This document shows, piece by piece, positions 23,315-35,174 of a stretch of 64,000 nt of DNA. The translations under genes and the position numbers were made by a program. The stretch is taken from positions 12,539,001-12,603,000 of the forward strand of contig NC_065897.1 of assembly GCF_905147045.1 (NCBI RefSeq). Direction: 5' to 3'. Each line of letters opens with the position of its first letter. The first letter of the stretch is position 1. The DNA is from Nymphalis io (taxonomy: Eukaryota; Arthropoda; Insecta; Lepidoptera; Nymphalidae). The notes beneath the pieces are model-generated. The model was not told the origin of the DNA. It saw only the letters and a list, made by a program, of their open reading frames with translations, and did not search any database.

Positions 23315-26300
23315 CTAGAAGTCCCACTCCGTAGTTTTCTCAATTTCCATTTCTGATATTTTCTCTTGTAACAGTAGAGCTGATATGTCGTCTGGAATGT
23401 AATTAAGAAGAATTAAAGTACCAGTAGCCAAGGTCCTTGAAACTGAATGCACGTTAAAAAAGGTAAAAAAAAAAAACAATTCGTCGAGACCTTAAATCTA
23501 TCTATTGTCTATGATGTTCATTATGGAGTCGTGAAAATTGAACTTTGAATAATGGCCGTTGTTATCGGAACTTTGGAATATTAAAGTGGATATAAGTAGT
23601 TAAGTGAAAGAGTTTTTTTTTATAGAATAGGAAGGCAGACGAGCCCATATGGCCACCTGATGGTAAGTGGTCACCAACGCCCATAGACATAGGCATTGTA
23701 AGAAATGTTAACCATCGCTTACATCACCAATGCGCCACCTACCTTGGGAACTAAGATGTTCTTCCCTTCAAACCTGAACACAACAATACCGAGTACTGCT
23801 GTTTTGCGGTAGAATATCTGATGAGTGGGTAGTGGTGGTCCCTATCCAGACGAGCTTGCACAAAGCTCTACCACCAGAATGTATTATAAATAAGGTTTTA
23901 TTAAATAAAGATCGCATGTAATATGGTGATAGGTTTGTTTCTCTGTCATCTTTCTTTGATTGCAATAGACTATAGAATAATCCTTACTTATATTATAAAT
24001 GCGAAAGTGAGTTTGTTTGTCGGTCTTCCACGTCCTAACTACTAAACCGATTAATATTAATTTTTGCATACACGTTGTCAGGCGTACATAAGACTTAAGG
24101 TACCAAACACCTCCCCCCATCCTTACAGGTCAGCGAATCTGGGGTCCGAAACTAGTTAATCATAAAATCATACCAGGATCCGGTTTGATAGGTTTAACTC
24201 TTCCAATGAGGCTGGGCAAGAAGTCGGTTCTTCGGATTTGCTTGAAAAATGGATGATTTAACAATTGCGTCGCGGAAGGCCGCTTCTCTGGATCTCTGGA
24301 ATTTGTAAAATTAAACAAGAACATTTTGTATAAAGTCTGTAAGTAAGTCACTAAATCTTAGACTTGAGAGGAACAATTCACATATAAATAATTAATAGCT
24401 CTGTATAGTCGGTTAAAATTGGTTAAAATTTATGCTTGATTCTTGAAATGTTCCAAAAATAATCCACTGTGCTTTTGTCCGGTTTTTCTCAAGTAATTTT
24501 TACCACCGATTCGTATAAATATAAATAAGTAAGAGTAATGATACTGAATTATTAAACCTGTCTTTTTACAAGTGTTTGAATGAACATGTCCGTTAGCGCG
24601 CGAGGCTTACCGCTGCAGCAGCTGGTCGCTGAGGTGGTGGAAGGCGTCGGACAGCTTGCGGCGCGCGTAGGCCGCGCGCACGCGGGACACGCCCTCCGCG
24701 CTGTCGCCCACGCCGCTGTCCGTGTTGTACACGCCTGCGACCACGTACCACTCACACCACTACACACCTCGCTCTACGAGTCTATGCGCTCCTGGTAGCC
24801 GGCAGGACTTCGTGTTTTTACCACGAACAAATTGCACTTAATTATTTATGCGCTCCTAGTACCTTGTGCGTTAGCCAGGAATAAATTTCCTAGCACTTTA
24901 GTGGGACCTTGTGCGTTAGCCAGGAATAAATTGCATGAAATTAATTTACGCACTCCTAATTTTAGTTGGTTGGCCTTTGTGTATTACTTCACAAACAGAT
25001 GACATCCAATTAATGCATTCCTAATACAATTGATTAGAAGTTTTAATTAACAAATAAATTGTGAGTAGTAGGTGGTGGGGCTTTGTGCAAGTTTGGGTAG
25101 GCACCACCTACTCAATTGTATTACCGTGTTACACAAACAGTTAAAAAATAGAGCCAGTGCAGGTATGAGGCGTTGTTTACTTTTCTTAAAGTACCATTGT
25201 CCATGGGGTGGTAACCACATAACATCAGATGCCTTTTACACAACCTGCCTTCTCATTACAACTCAAAAAAAAAACAAGGAATCCGATGGGAGCATTCTTT
25301 ACATTCATACATTCGTTAATTGATATAATTTTATAGGATAAATTGCAAGTCTATATTAATTATGTTAGTAACGAGGAATCACTCACTCTTCATCTCACCG
25401 TCATCCAGGGGTTCGGGGAACGACGAGCAGTCGAGCAGCTGAGGCCTGCTCCCCCTAACTTTCTCAGTGAACATGAGTGTGGTCGGCACCTCTGCGAATG
25501 GAACCGCCCCGTTTGCAAGTTCGCAGCAGAACACGCCCAGTGAATATATATCAGATTGCTCATCGTAGCCTTTGAGATTCTGAAAAAAAAAATTGGTTAT
25601 AAAATAAAAATAATATGTATAAATTGTTATATATAAATACATTACAATAAAGATGACAAATATTTAAATTTAGAAGCACAATGATGTCTTATCGCTCAGT
25701 AGCGATCTTGGATGACTTCTAAACTTTGCAACAAAAACTCCAGAGATGCAAGAGTTTTGCATAATATTTGCTTCTCGAGAAAAACAGTACAGTAAGTATG
25801 AAATGCTTCATATATATAATGTATAAAACAATTCATGCTTTTTAATAATCCTAATATATGCATACTAATTGTTCCGTGCTGTTTTATATGTTTATTTTGA
25901 CGGGCCGGTTGGTGTGCTTAGTAGATAATTGTCTTTCACGCTGAAGGTTTTGGGTTCGATTCCCACCCAGGACAGACATTTGTGTACACGAACATGTCTG
26001 TTTGTCCTGAGTCTGGGTGTAATTATCTATATAAGTATGTATTTACAAAAGAAAAATAGTATATGTAGTATATCAGTTGTCTGGTTTCTATAGTGCAAGC
26101 TCTGCTTAGTTTGGGATCAGATGACCTTGTGTGAATAATGGCCCAGGATATTATTATTATCTGTGTTAATGCTCCGTTCTTTGGGTAAGTAATTCATAAG
26201 TGATTCATAATTTTTGTCATTAAATTTAGCTAGCTTTATATAATGTGATAGAAAATTAATTAGTTACTCCGATTGTCGTTTGTTTTTTTTTCTTAGAATA

Positions 26301-28962
26301 TTTATATCAGAACAAAAATGTCGATACTATAATAGTTTTTGTTATCGACGAAAAATGCACGATAAGCAACATAATTTGCCGCACAAACAGTTGTTGGTAC
26401 ATTTGGTGATACATTTCGACATTCTATTTCTTAATTTAATTTCTTCCAAATGATATTTATTTAACAAAATCAAAATAATAAACGTTATTTAAAAATTAAA
26501 AAAAAAAGGTTTTGAATTGTGAATTTCCAAGATTAATTATTTACTTAATGCATTGCCGTAAAGAATAACATATAATAATTCAAATATTAGTTAAGTTATA
26601 TAAGGGTTAACATAAAGTTTAACCCTTAATTCAACGTCCTGACTACAATCCCTATGATAAGAAATCAAACCAGTCAAAGTGCCAGTAAATAACGATTTGA
26701 TCTCGCTACCGAATAAAATTTTATGTAAAATTTTGTCGAACGCTTGAGTACCACAAGCGGTGATCACCTAAAGAAATCTAGCTTAGCTTAGTATTTGAAA
26801 AACATTTCATCAATTTTAAACAAAATCTAAAGAGGGTAAATTATAAGTTTGTTTAATTACATAAAAACGCATTGAAGTACTTACCTTAGTGGCCACTTAC
26901 CACACTCCACCAGGCATGCTATTGCGCAAATTACACTTGAATAAAGTATATTTTGATTTTGGCATTCAGACGTTCTTTTACCATCTTACTATACTGACAT
27001 TAAAATAAATATAAGATTCATACCTGCTCCAATAGTTCTGGACTAAGCCACATAAGATTAGCGTTGTCGTGATCCGGTGGGGGCAAACTGTGCAACTGCC
27101 TCTGTCTCCGCCCACGCACCATCATGGATGCAGCACTACGTAGCCCGGACAAACGGACGGTGCCATTTATGTCTAATAAAACATGACTTGCTCTGACACC
27201 TCTGAAAGTAGTAAAATGTTATATTATCTGTATTTTTAGACTAAATAATGGGACACTTGATGGTAAGTGGTCATCACCACACAGGTACCACCCACTCATC
27301 AGATATTTACTGGTGGTAGAGCTTTGTGCAAGCTCGTCTGGGTAGGTACCACCCACTCATCAGATATTCTACCGCAAAACAGCAGTACTTGGTCTTGTTG
27401 TGTTCCGGTTTGAAGGGTGAGTGAGCCAGTGTAATTATAGGCACGAGGGACATAACATCTTAGTTCTCAAGGTTGATGGCGCATTGGTGATGTACGCGAT
27501 GGTTAACATTTCTTACAATGCCAACGTCTATGGACGTTGGTGACCACTTACCATCAGGTGGCCCATACACTCGTCCGCCTTCCAATTCTATATAAAAAAA
27601 GAGACATTGGCATGGTGAGAAATATTAAACAATCATTACATTGTCAAAGTGCTACCATTTGAACTAAGATGCTATGTCCTTTGTGCCTATAGTTAAACTG
27701 GCTCACTCACCCTTTAAACCAGAGCACAATATAAAGGATTGCTATTCTGCAGTAGAATATTTGATGAATAGGTGGTACCTACCCAGATGGCCTTGCACTA
27801 AGCCTTAAAAATTAAAAGTATTCTACTGGAAATGTATAAAAATATACTATTAATGATGGGAAGATAATACTTTATAAACAATATATTATTTAGCCCTATC
27901 AAGCATTTTGGAACACAAGTAATTTTATCATATCAATAATATTAAATTTCAATTAATATAGTTATTAAGATTATGTGTAAAACAATTTAGGTGAGTTGTT
28001 ATAATTTAATTATTTTCCTTGTAGAAAAATCTCTTGATATTCCTTAACTTAACGTAGCTTATTAACTTAAATTTACACGTTTCCATATTTACCAATACTT
28101 AAAAAAAGAAAAAAATTTAATTCTTTGTAATTTTTAAAATTGCTTGTTTTATAATTGTCCAACGAATATAAATACATAAATTGTAGAGTTAGTCACACAT
28201 CTCTATGAGTAGAGATGAGTATATTGCCTGTATATAATATGGCAGTCCTTCTGTCATCAACAAATGTATATACATGTGATTACCTATGTATATAAAACTG
28301 TTTGTGTAAATATTGTAATGCTAATAACACATCTCTTAATATAATAGCACATGCCAGCTCCGGCAGGCCTTCCTGGAAGTATCTGTCTAATATATCTCTA
28401 CAGGACCCGAGGTTCATCAACGGAGACACCACATACAGCTCTGGACCGAATACAAACGATGTGAGATATGGTAAGATGTTCGGATGTTGCAGTTCTTTCC
28501 GTGTCAGAATATCTTGCTGTAAAAAAATAGTTTGATTTGATTTTGTACTTTCATTTAAAAATAACAATGAGATGTAGTTGTTGATAATAATACATTTTAA
28601 TTTAACTAATACTTCCAATTATATAATCAAATTCTACATTTAATATTTCAAAAATAATCACACAACTATTTTAAAAGAATAAGTTTATCTGAACAAAGAA
28701 TATATATTTTCCGATTATTACAAATGTTTTAGCATTTGAAAATTTTGAACAGGTATATTTTTCTCTTTTAAATATTACTTATATTTTTCATTATTACCTG
28801 TATTAAGCTGGCTTTTTCCTTATCTTTATCTACAAAATATCGTTTAATAGCCACATTTTGATTGTACGGTTTGTAAACAGCTGAATAGACTACTGCAACA
28901 CCCCCACAGCATTCCGCTATTATTGAAGTCAGCTGGTAATCGTTAATATCAGGGTTAAACAT
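23315..28962 (-). CDS. Stlk: STRAD pseudokinase (STE20-related adaptor), complete, 7 exons, 359 aa
   Basis: STRAD binds and activates the kinase LKB1 together with the scaffold MO25. Exons in transcript order: 28798-28962, 28284-28516, 27024-27201, 25399-25579, 24611-24734, 24174-24295 and 23315-23391; all phases agree. The fold is a kinase domain with V-A-I-K (Lys 40), but the catalytic loop reads H-R-G-V (132-135) with no HRD Asp, and the DFG position reads G-L-R (152-154). G-L-R with L-S-P-E (185-188) is the STRAD signature. D-I-Y-S-L-G-V and C-E-L-A-N-G follow in exon 4. The 77-nt last exon ends E-W-D-F, matching the W-E-F tail that binds MO25 in known STRADs. Reading through the exon 6 donor instead gives a stop at 24160 and loses this tail. 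Length is close to the fly Stlk protein as remembered. Confidence 0.93.
23612..23879 (+). repeat. Family B repeat, near full length, in the last STRAD intron
   Basis: Forward copy (antisense to STRAD) with TATAGAATAGGAAGGCAGAC, GGTAAGTGGTCACCAACGCC, ATACCGAGTACTGCTGTTTTG and CTTGCACAAAGCTCTACCACC. It has lost part of the central TACACTGGCTCACTCACC segment. Confidence 0.8.
23985..24150 (-). repeat. Fragment of a dispersed element with a 'tattataaatgcgaaagt' end
   Basis: TATATTATAAATGCGAAAGT followed by GAGTTTGTTTG, a CTAACTACTAAACCGATTA motif and a CACGTTGTCAGG segment. The same order appears at 43990-44180, and reversed end motifs appear near 50600-50690 and 57555-57575. Strand is assigned relative to the last of these. 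Confidence 0.55.
24780..25060. repeat. Short internally repeated segment in STRAD intron 4
   Basis: The block CCTTGTGCGTTAGCCAGG followed by AATAAATT occurs twice about 44 bp apart (near 24862 and 24906). Variants of 'atgcgctcctagta' recur near 24782, 24848 and 24950. It looks like a small tandemly diverged repeat unit of about 45-65 bp; no coding function is seen. Confidence 0.55.
25905..26160 (+). repeat. tRNA-derived SINE (family C) in STRAD intron 3
   Basis: GGCCGGTTGGTGTGCTTAGT head, B-box GGGTTCGATTCCCACCC, body as in 21252-21500, ending in an ATTATTATTAT tail. Confidence 0.8.
27248..27810. repeat. Cluster of three family B copies in STRAD intron 2
   Basis: A short forward piece (about 27250-27275) is followed by a near-complete reverse copy (about 27309-27596), then a degraded forward copy (about 27605-27805). 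CAGGTACCACCCACTCATCAG occurs twice at the left junction (about 27283 and 27345), suggesting nested insertion or duplication. Confidence 0.7.
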
Positions 28963-29480
28963 TTCAATGTCGAAGAAAGTAAAATTAAAAAATAATCACA
29001 CGAAAGTTCACGTTTTGTTACACTAAGAACTCATGATTGTAATTTATTACTGTATTAAAATAGCTATTTCGTACTACAAAAACAAAGTAAATATCAAAGA
29101 ATTCTAACAAAATAATATGCAATGTTTTTTGACATTTGACAGATATAAAATCGTTCGGAACGCAATACGTATGTTTGCGTCGATTTTATCCTACTAGCCA
29201 AAGTAATTTAGAACATTTGAAGATAAATAATAAAAAATACCAAGCCAAAAATCTTTTATTAGTAGAAAAATATTTTAAATAAATATACATTGAAATATTA
29301 AGAAAACTTCATTACAACAAGTATCGATACTGATAATTTCAGAACGACATAGTACATAAAATGTCATTTAAATTGTTTCGTTATTTAAGCGTAATCTGTT
29401 TTGAATAGCAGGAAATATTTTTTTAAAAATAAGGTATGAATTTCCTGGAAATTGTAACATAAATGGAAGCTGGAATAGGC
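28963..29480 (-). promoter_or_regulatory. STRAD upstream region
   Basis: AT-rich sequence directly upstream (on the minus strand) of the STRAD start codon. No TATA box or initiator was firmly identified. Confidence 0.3.
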
Positions 29481-29483
29481 CGA

Positions 29484-29499
29484 CGTGTCACGTGACACG
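29484..29499. promoter_or_regulatory. 16-bp perfect palindrome centred on TCACGTGA (CLEAR/E-box-like)
   Basis: CGTGTCACGTGACACG reads the same on both strands. Its core GTCACGTGAC is the consensus bound by MiT/TFE (CLEAR) and USF-type bHLH-zip factors. It lies 522 bp upstream of the STRAD ATG and roughly 0.8 kb left of the candidate + strand first exon ending at 30295. Function is inferred from the motif only. Confidence 0.45.
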
Positions 29500-30179
29500 C
29501 TGATCACTGAACCCGGAAATCCGAGGTATTAGTAATAAGAATAAAATTTAAAATAGATAAAACTTGTTATTAATATGTTTAGTAAAAAAAAAAACCCTCA
29601 GTAAAAGGAGAATCGGTAGGTACTTTACAATGAAGTCATATTAAATAGAGTAGGTGTAATTAAAGGATCAAGATTTTGGATATTTTGGGTTTTATTTGGA
29701 TGTGTCGTACCTACGGTTATTGTCTCTAGTCTCGAAATTGAGTCTTGATTCAGGTACCACACCTGCATCTCAACATTTTCCCAGTACCTTTGTTTTTAGT
29801 GTATAGTCCGCAGTATTTGATAACCGTATGGGTGGGTATACCGGGATCCTGTTAATTCAACAAAAAATACTTTACAGATTTTATGATGTGGTATTTCGTC
29901 ATTATTCAACAAAAAGTTTTTAAAATAATTCAGTTTATAAAATAACTACCTGACAAACTTTCATTTGATAACGTATTATTTGACAAACAATTAATTAATA
30001 ATTAATTATCATTATAACAATAGGTATTATTTAGTAAAATAACGTTTAGAATGAAAACGTTTTCTCCATTGCATTATAACGTCGTGAAAATAAAAGAAAG
30101 CTATTTTACCATTAGTACTACTTGAAATCTAACTGGTTAGGTTAAAAATGCCTCGCGAAAAAATGGGGAAGGTTAGAAG

Positions 30180-30295
30180 TGATCAACGACACCACACCAC
30201 AGATTAACGACTAGTTGTGACCACAACGCACGAGTGAGCCGAGTGAGCGAATCTGTAGTGAAGGTGTAGTTAAATACAATTATGCAAAACAATAT
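30180..30295 (+). promoter_or_regulatory. Possible 5' noncoding exon with strong donor
   Basis: A GC-richer segment (GACCACAACGCACGAGTGAG and following) ends at a consensus donor (AATAT|GTAAGTAC at 30295/30296). It has no long reading frame. It could be a first exon of the + strand gene whose coding begins at 46936. Confidence 0.2.
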
Positions 30296-30347
30296 GTAAG
30301 TACAGTGATGACAGTTAGTGATTTATTTAAAATACATTATGATTGTA

Positions 30348-30475
30348 AAACACCTGATTGGTAAGTGGTAGTAGAGTCCAAACGCGACGACGGCCAGTAC
30401 AGTGGGGAAGAATGTTCTGCCCTAGCCTACTGCCTTGCCGGCCCGCAAGTACTCTATTTGGTAATCATTATTCAA
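30348..30475. repeat. Unclassified GC-richer repeat-like fragment
   Basis: It includes TTGGTAAGTGGTAGTAGAGT, AAACGCGACGACGGCCAGTA and CAGTGGGGAAGAATGTTCTG, ending near CAAGTACTCTATTTGG. The composition is unlike the flanks and its first part echoes family B. No second copy was found in the window. Confidence 0.35.
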
Positions 30476-30754
30476 TAAATAAATATATCTTTTTTATATG
30501 ACTTTGTTTTATATAAACTGATTAAGCAACGAATCACTAAACACATAGAAACGTTGATATTAAAATGATGATTATATAAATGACTACATTTTCTTTCTTC
30601 TTATTTCGTAAGATTTATTGCGTCCCGAAAATTTTACTTTTTCAAAAGGGGATCTTTTATTCTATGATATTTTTTCTTTTATTAAATGCCTGGTTGGCTT
30701 AGTAAATTACATTTTCAGATGCATGGTATCCGAATAAAGGTTTCAAATAACTTT

Positions 30755-30970
30755 TCTAAAAGCTTTTCCGTCTAGAAATTTTCAGCGGCAGACCGAATTT
30801 CAGCCGATTTTTGTGCAGCTGGTCCTGCGTCTAATCCATTTCCGAACGTGTTTGTTTGCAGTCTCATCGGATTATGAGTGAGGGAATAGAGAGTGCACAA
30901 CTGTGTTTGCGCGCACACACTTGAGCACTGTAGTATGTTCTGTGATGGCTAGACATTGAGATTTTCCGCC
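30755..30970 (+). repeat. SINE D fragment
   Basis: TTTCAGCGGCAGACCGAATT, CTCATCGGATTATGAGTGAG, GGAATAGAGAGTGCACAACTG and GCGCGCACACACTTGAGCAC match the family seen reversed at 54780-55140. Confidence 0.6.
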
Positions 30971-31448
30971 GTGTCCGAAATAGGGGAATTCTGTTTTAAG
31001 CACACAATGCGATATAAATATTTGCGATCAAAATCAATATATACTTTGAGCCCTTGCAAGCACTTTCGAATCTTTATTTTACAAATTATGTTTCGTTTTG
31101 TTTTGTCAAGGTTATTGTTTTGTTGGTATGACTGTCTGGTCAGGGAATATCCACTCATCACTTCTTGAACTCTTCCTTGAAGATCAGTATTACGGTGTTT
31201 TTACTGATAAAAGACGCATACTATCGTTCCTAAAGTTGTTGGTGCATTTACGTAAATAACGGTTAATGTTTTGTACAGGTACAATATTTATGATAATATT
31301 GACTACTAATTAAGCCCAAAACATTATTTAATTAAAAATGATATGGCATGCCAGTTTTCAATAACTTAATCAATACGAACATGCTGGAATACTCAAAGAT
31401 GATTAAAAATAATAATTTATTGATGTAGCATTAATCAATATCGCTGAC

Positions 31449-31458
31449 TATATAAAAG
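31449..31458 (+). promoter_or_regulatory. TATA-box-like TATATAAAAG
   Basis: A perfect TATA-type motif upstream of the GC-rich segment at 31.7-32.1 kb. One of two candidates; see 31760. Confidence 0.25.
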
Positions 31459-31759
31459 CTTGTTTCTTGTACATTTTACGTACTTAAACTACTTAACGTA
31501 CATAAATTATAATCAATATTAAATATAATAAAGATGCTAAAATAATATATTAAAACGCGTCGTTGTATTTATATTATTTTGCAGAAGAGAAAGAAATAAA
31601 AAAATTCTAACAATCGCCAAATAAGTCAGCTCAGTCGAAAATTGGCGGCCAACGGTTGGAATGCAAAAATTACCAATCCGCTCAATAAAAAGCGGTAATT
31701 CCTATATATATGCGGCGGCGACCGCATCTCGCATACGCTTTATAAGATGTACTCACGTC

Positions 31760-32054
31760 TATATAAAACCGGGGAGAGAGCCAAGTTCTAAAATTAAAGA
31801 CCGAAAGCGCCCGAGCAAGAACGAATCCGCCCGCCCGCCTCAGTCCATCGTCAACTGCCGTCGACATTCCCAAAACCATCGCACCCGATCGCGCGGTACC
31901 GAAAAGTTCACTTGGTTAGCGAGCACACTCGCAAACGGCAAAAATAAAATCACACACCATATTTGGACGCGCCCGTGATAACACAAGTGAAATCGAAATT
32001 TTTACGTGCATCAGTGACAAGTGATTTGTGGATTTTCGAATTTCCGTGCTACCG
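31760..32054 (+). promoter_or_regulatory. Candidate TATA promoter and 5' noncoding exon
   Basis: TATATAAAA at 31760-31768 is followed about 25-30 bp later by an abrupt change to GC-rich, purine/CG-rich sequence typical of an insect 5' UTR. TCAGT occurs at 31840-31844. GTAACG at 32055 offers a possible donor. The + strand gene at 46885 begins with a spliced-in 5' UTR segment and needs an upstream noncoding exon, so this region is a natural candidate, but the link is not proven. Confidence 0.35.
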
Positions 32055-34021
32055 GTAACGTAGAACTTTGTTTTTGGCGTGACATTTTTAGTCTGTCGCA
32101 TGTACAATCACATTGGCAACTGTCGCTTAAATAAATCCTTTCAGCACGTGCTTCCTGGAGTAACGAAGTCGCGAGTGTAGGGTTTCAGTTGCATGTTCCA
32201 GAATGATTCAGACATTTAACTCGTACCCTCATTTCGTTTTATTTTCAACTTTTACTTTCATATTTAGATAAACACCCGGTGTTTTCCTAACCTCAAATAT
32301 CCTTTATTAGTGTTTGCGTCATTATATTTGTGGCCGACCTAATTTATTTAATGTGTATAAGAATATTCTGTTAATGTTTTAATATAATATAGAAGATATA
32401 CTTTTTAAAATGCTTTTTTATGCAGTACTTATACATTTTCATGAACATTTTTTGTAAGCTGTACTTCTTGACCGTGTAAGCATAGACCTTATTATTTTGG
32501 GAAGCTTTATGTATTTTTTGTAAAAATGTTTAGCCATTAATAAAACCAAAAAATAACCCATTTTTTTGGATTTTTGATTAAAAAAAAATATCTTCCATAT
32601 TTAACATAGAAAATGACTAAATTTGATGATTATTTTTGTACCTCCTAAGATTTTTAAATAAATACTTGGCAGTATATTTTTCCGCATTGCGTCATCTAAG
32701 GAGATAACTGTAGATTCGCCGCAAAGTCTAGACGGAAACCGGAAACAATATAGTATTGATTTCGGAACTTTTCCTTGGCGATTCATTTACCCATTATGGG
32801 TTCTTTGTGTACTATGCATATTTCCAATTGACATTAAATTGTATGAATTACCAGTAAACTAAAGTTACTTTGAGTTACAGGGCAGACGTAATATTGAATA
32901 GTTTGAACTTTATAAAACTTATCGACATTTATTTAACGATTTTGACGTTAGCTAATCGAGCTTTTTAATTTTTACATTTATACGTGTTATATTAATATTA
33001 AAATAAATACGAATTTTGAACGTTGAAAATTGATAAGTATAAAAAATAAGAAAAAGCTAGTTCACAAAGTAAAAAAAATGTATATTACGAAATATACATT
33101 TCGGAATAACTTTCTTTACGAACCGGGGCGATTTTCACAATCAATAAGTAATGTGAAATACTTTTATATTGAGTAAAGACTTTGACTTTATACTTTGTAC
33201 AGTATAATCGTAGTTTACAAGTTATAAACATTCCTCGTTAAATAGTAATCTCAAATCGCCAATACATCGAACTAACCTTGTCGACAGTTAAGGTAATAAA
33301 AGGCCGAGTATTGAATCTTATGAAAAAAAGCGTTTACAAAATAATATTGCTTTCAATCTAAATTAACATGAGTTTGATGTAAAATATTTCGCCTAGTAGG
33401 ACTCATCAGGAACGCTATCGATCACGTTATGAAACTCACGTTATTTTCACGGAAGTTTATAATTAAAATACATATGTCAACTTCTTAAATATTTTTCGTA
33501 AAGCAAACACGAAGCTTTCATCACAATGATAGTTTTAGGTCACTCAGTCTGATGTTTAGGCAGGTCCATAATTTTAGATCAAACTTCAAACATTAGCGCG
33601 TGTTAACATATTTTGTTTCGGTAACTGGGGCGCTCTTTTATAATGTTAATCACGAACGGTAATGACTGAACGCATAAATCATAATATCGCGGCCGTAAAG
33701 TTCGTCTTATTTAAAAAAATGAAAATCTAAAATTAATTTATGACTTTCGGCTTTTGGAAAACAACGTTCGAGTGTAAACATAATCGAAGTGTAAATGTTA
33801 ACAACGGCTCTTTTAAATACCTCGATCTTTGAATCGTTTCTTCTGGATTTGTAATTTTTCTTTTGTTTAGTTCTGTATTTTTTTGTGAATTTTTAAGTGT
33901 GTCAAGTATTTCTCAATATAATAATACCATTGATTTCTTCATAAATTGTTATTTACCCACTTTACTTACGAAAGCCATTGGTCAATAACATAATACAGTG
34001 TATTTATTCTAGCTCTTCAAA
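32055..34021. other. AT-rich sequence, no gene recognised
   Basis: No coding-like frame and no clear repeat were recognised. It is probably intron of the + strand gene that starts coding at 46936, or intergenic. Confidence 0.45.
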
Positions 34022-34028
34022 TTCCAGA

Positions 34029-35174
34029 TTTTTTTTTACGGGTTTTTTATCCTTGCGGCTTGTCAAACCCATCGTACCTTAAGCTATCTTACATATCAAA
34101 TTTTATCTTATAGGATTTATAATTACGTTACATAGTGACAGACAGACATCATACTGCATATTGCTTTGGCCACTGTAGACGTGGGATCTGATAAAGCACT
34201 TTGCATAACTCCGACATTTAACCGACATAGCTGAAATCTATTTATCAATACTTCCCTAGGGTCTCTAAATTTATTACATTCTACTAAAACATGATGTATG
34301 TCATCTATCTTACCACAAACATTACAATTACGGGAATCACCCTTTTTATGAGAAAAAGGAAATTGTTACAAGGGTAATGACCGGAGCGAAGTCTACATAA
34401 TATTTTAGTATGCGACCTACTCATTTTAACATTGTCGAACCATAAAATTTGAGGAGGCTGATTTACAATCGTTTTATACCATATACCTTTATCTTTTGAC
34501 CGTCGGTCAAAATATTCTCGCCATAAAAGCCAACTAGCAGCCTTAAATGTAGGTAAAACTTCTGCAAAGCTAGGTTTAATATTGAAAATCTTTCCTTCAA
34601 CACATGCCGTTTTAGCTCGCATATCAGCATCCTCGTTACCTCGTATACCGATATGAGACGGAACCCATTGCAATCTCAGTTGCCGATTGTGTTTAAAAAA
34701 ATCATGTACTTTGTTAAAAATATCACAGGCTATCGGTACACCTCTATATCCAGAGGCCCATCGAGCCAAATGCAGTAAGGCACTCTTACTATCTGATAAA
34801 ATTACAATTTTATTACTATTAACTTGTGTAGAAGCGTATGTCAAAGCTTCTGAGATCGCAATGAGTTCCAATGTCATTATGGAGACATTCTCATTTATTT
34901 TAAAACAACCCTCACAATTTAAATTTGGATCATAAAAAGCAGCACCTAAAAGATTATCAGTTTTGGAACCATCCGTAAAAATTCTATACCAATCTCTACA
35001 TTCCTGTTCTAGATATGAAGCAGTTGTTTGTTTCAAAAAATTAATGTCATAGTTGTTTTTTGGACCTTTAACATCATCGAGATTAATTTTAATAAGATTT
35101 TTAATATCAATCTGTGAAACCCAAAATTGCAAGGAGAACATTTCCAACAGCTCTGACGAGTGAATGTTATATGT
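34029..35174 (-). mobile_element. 5'-truncated LINE (I/Jockey-like) with RNase H domain and poly(A)
   Basis: The minus strand encodes about 280 residues (35147 to 34305) covering the C-terminal RNase H domain of a non-LTR retrotransposon. Motifs: F-T-D-G-S-K, T-L-E-L-I-A-I, L-S-D-S-K-S-A and W-V-P-S-H-I-G-I-R-G-N-E-D-A-D, supplying the D-E-D-D type acidic residues. A frameshift at an A/T run near 34350 separates this from a downstream zinc-finger-like segment (C-N-V-C, then H-H-V-L-V-E-C). The 3' end is a poly(A), seen as a T-run at 34029-34037. TTCCAGA occurs at 34022-34028 and 35175-35181, a possible 7-bp target duplication. The copy is 5' truncated and dead. Confidence 0.85.

Noticed and set aside
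24552..24767. Open frame rich in Thr/Ala/Cys over the GC-rich STRAD exon
   Set aside because: It is the wrong frame of STRAD exon 5; the true frame reads V-Y-N-T-D-S-G-V-G-D and joins both neighbours in phase.
31661..31978. 105-codon + frame over the candidate promoter
   Set aside because: It starts upstream of the TATA box and its Arg/Lys-rich content follows the GC-rich 5' UTR-like composition.
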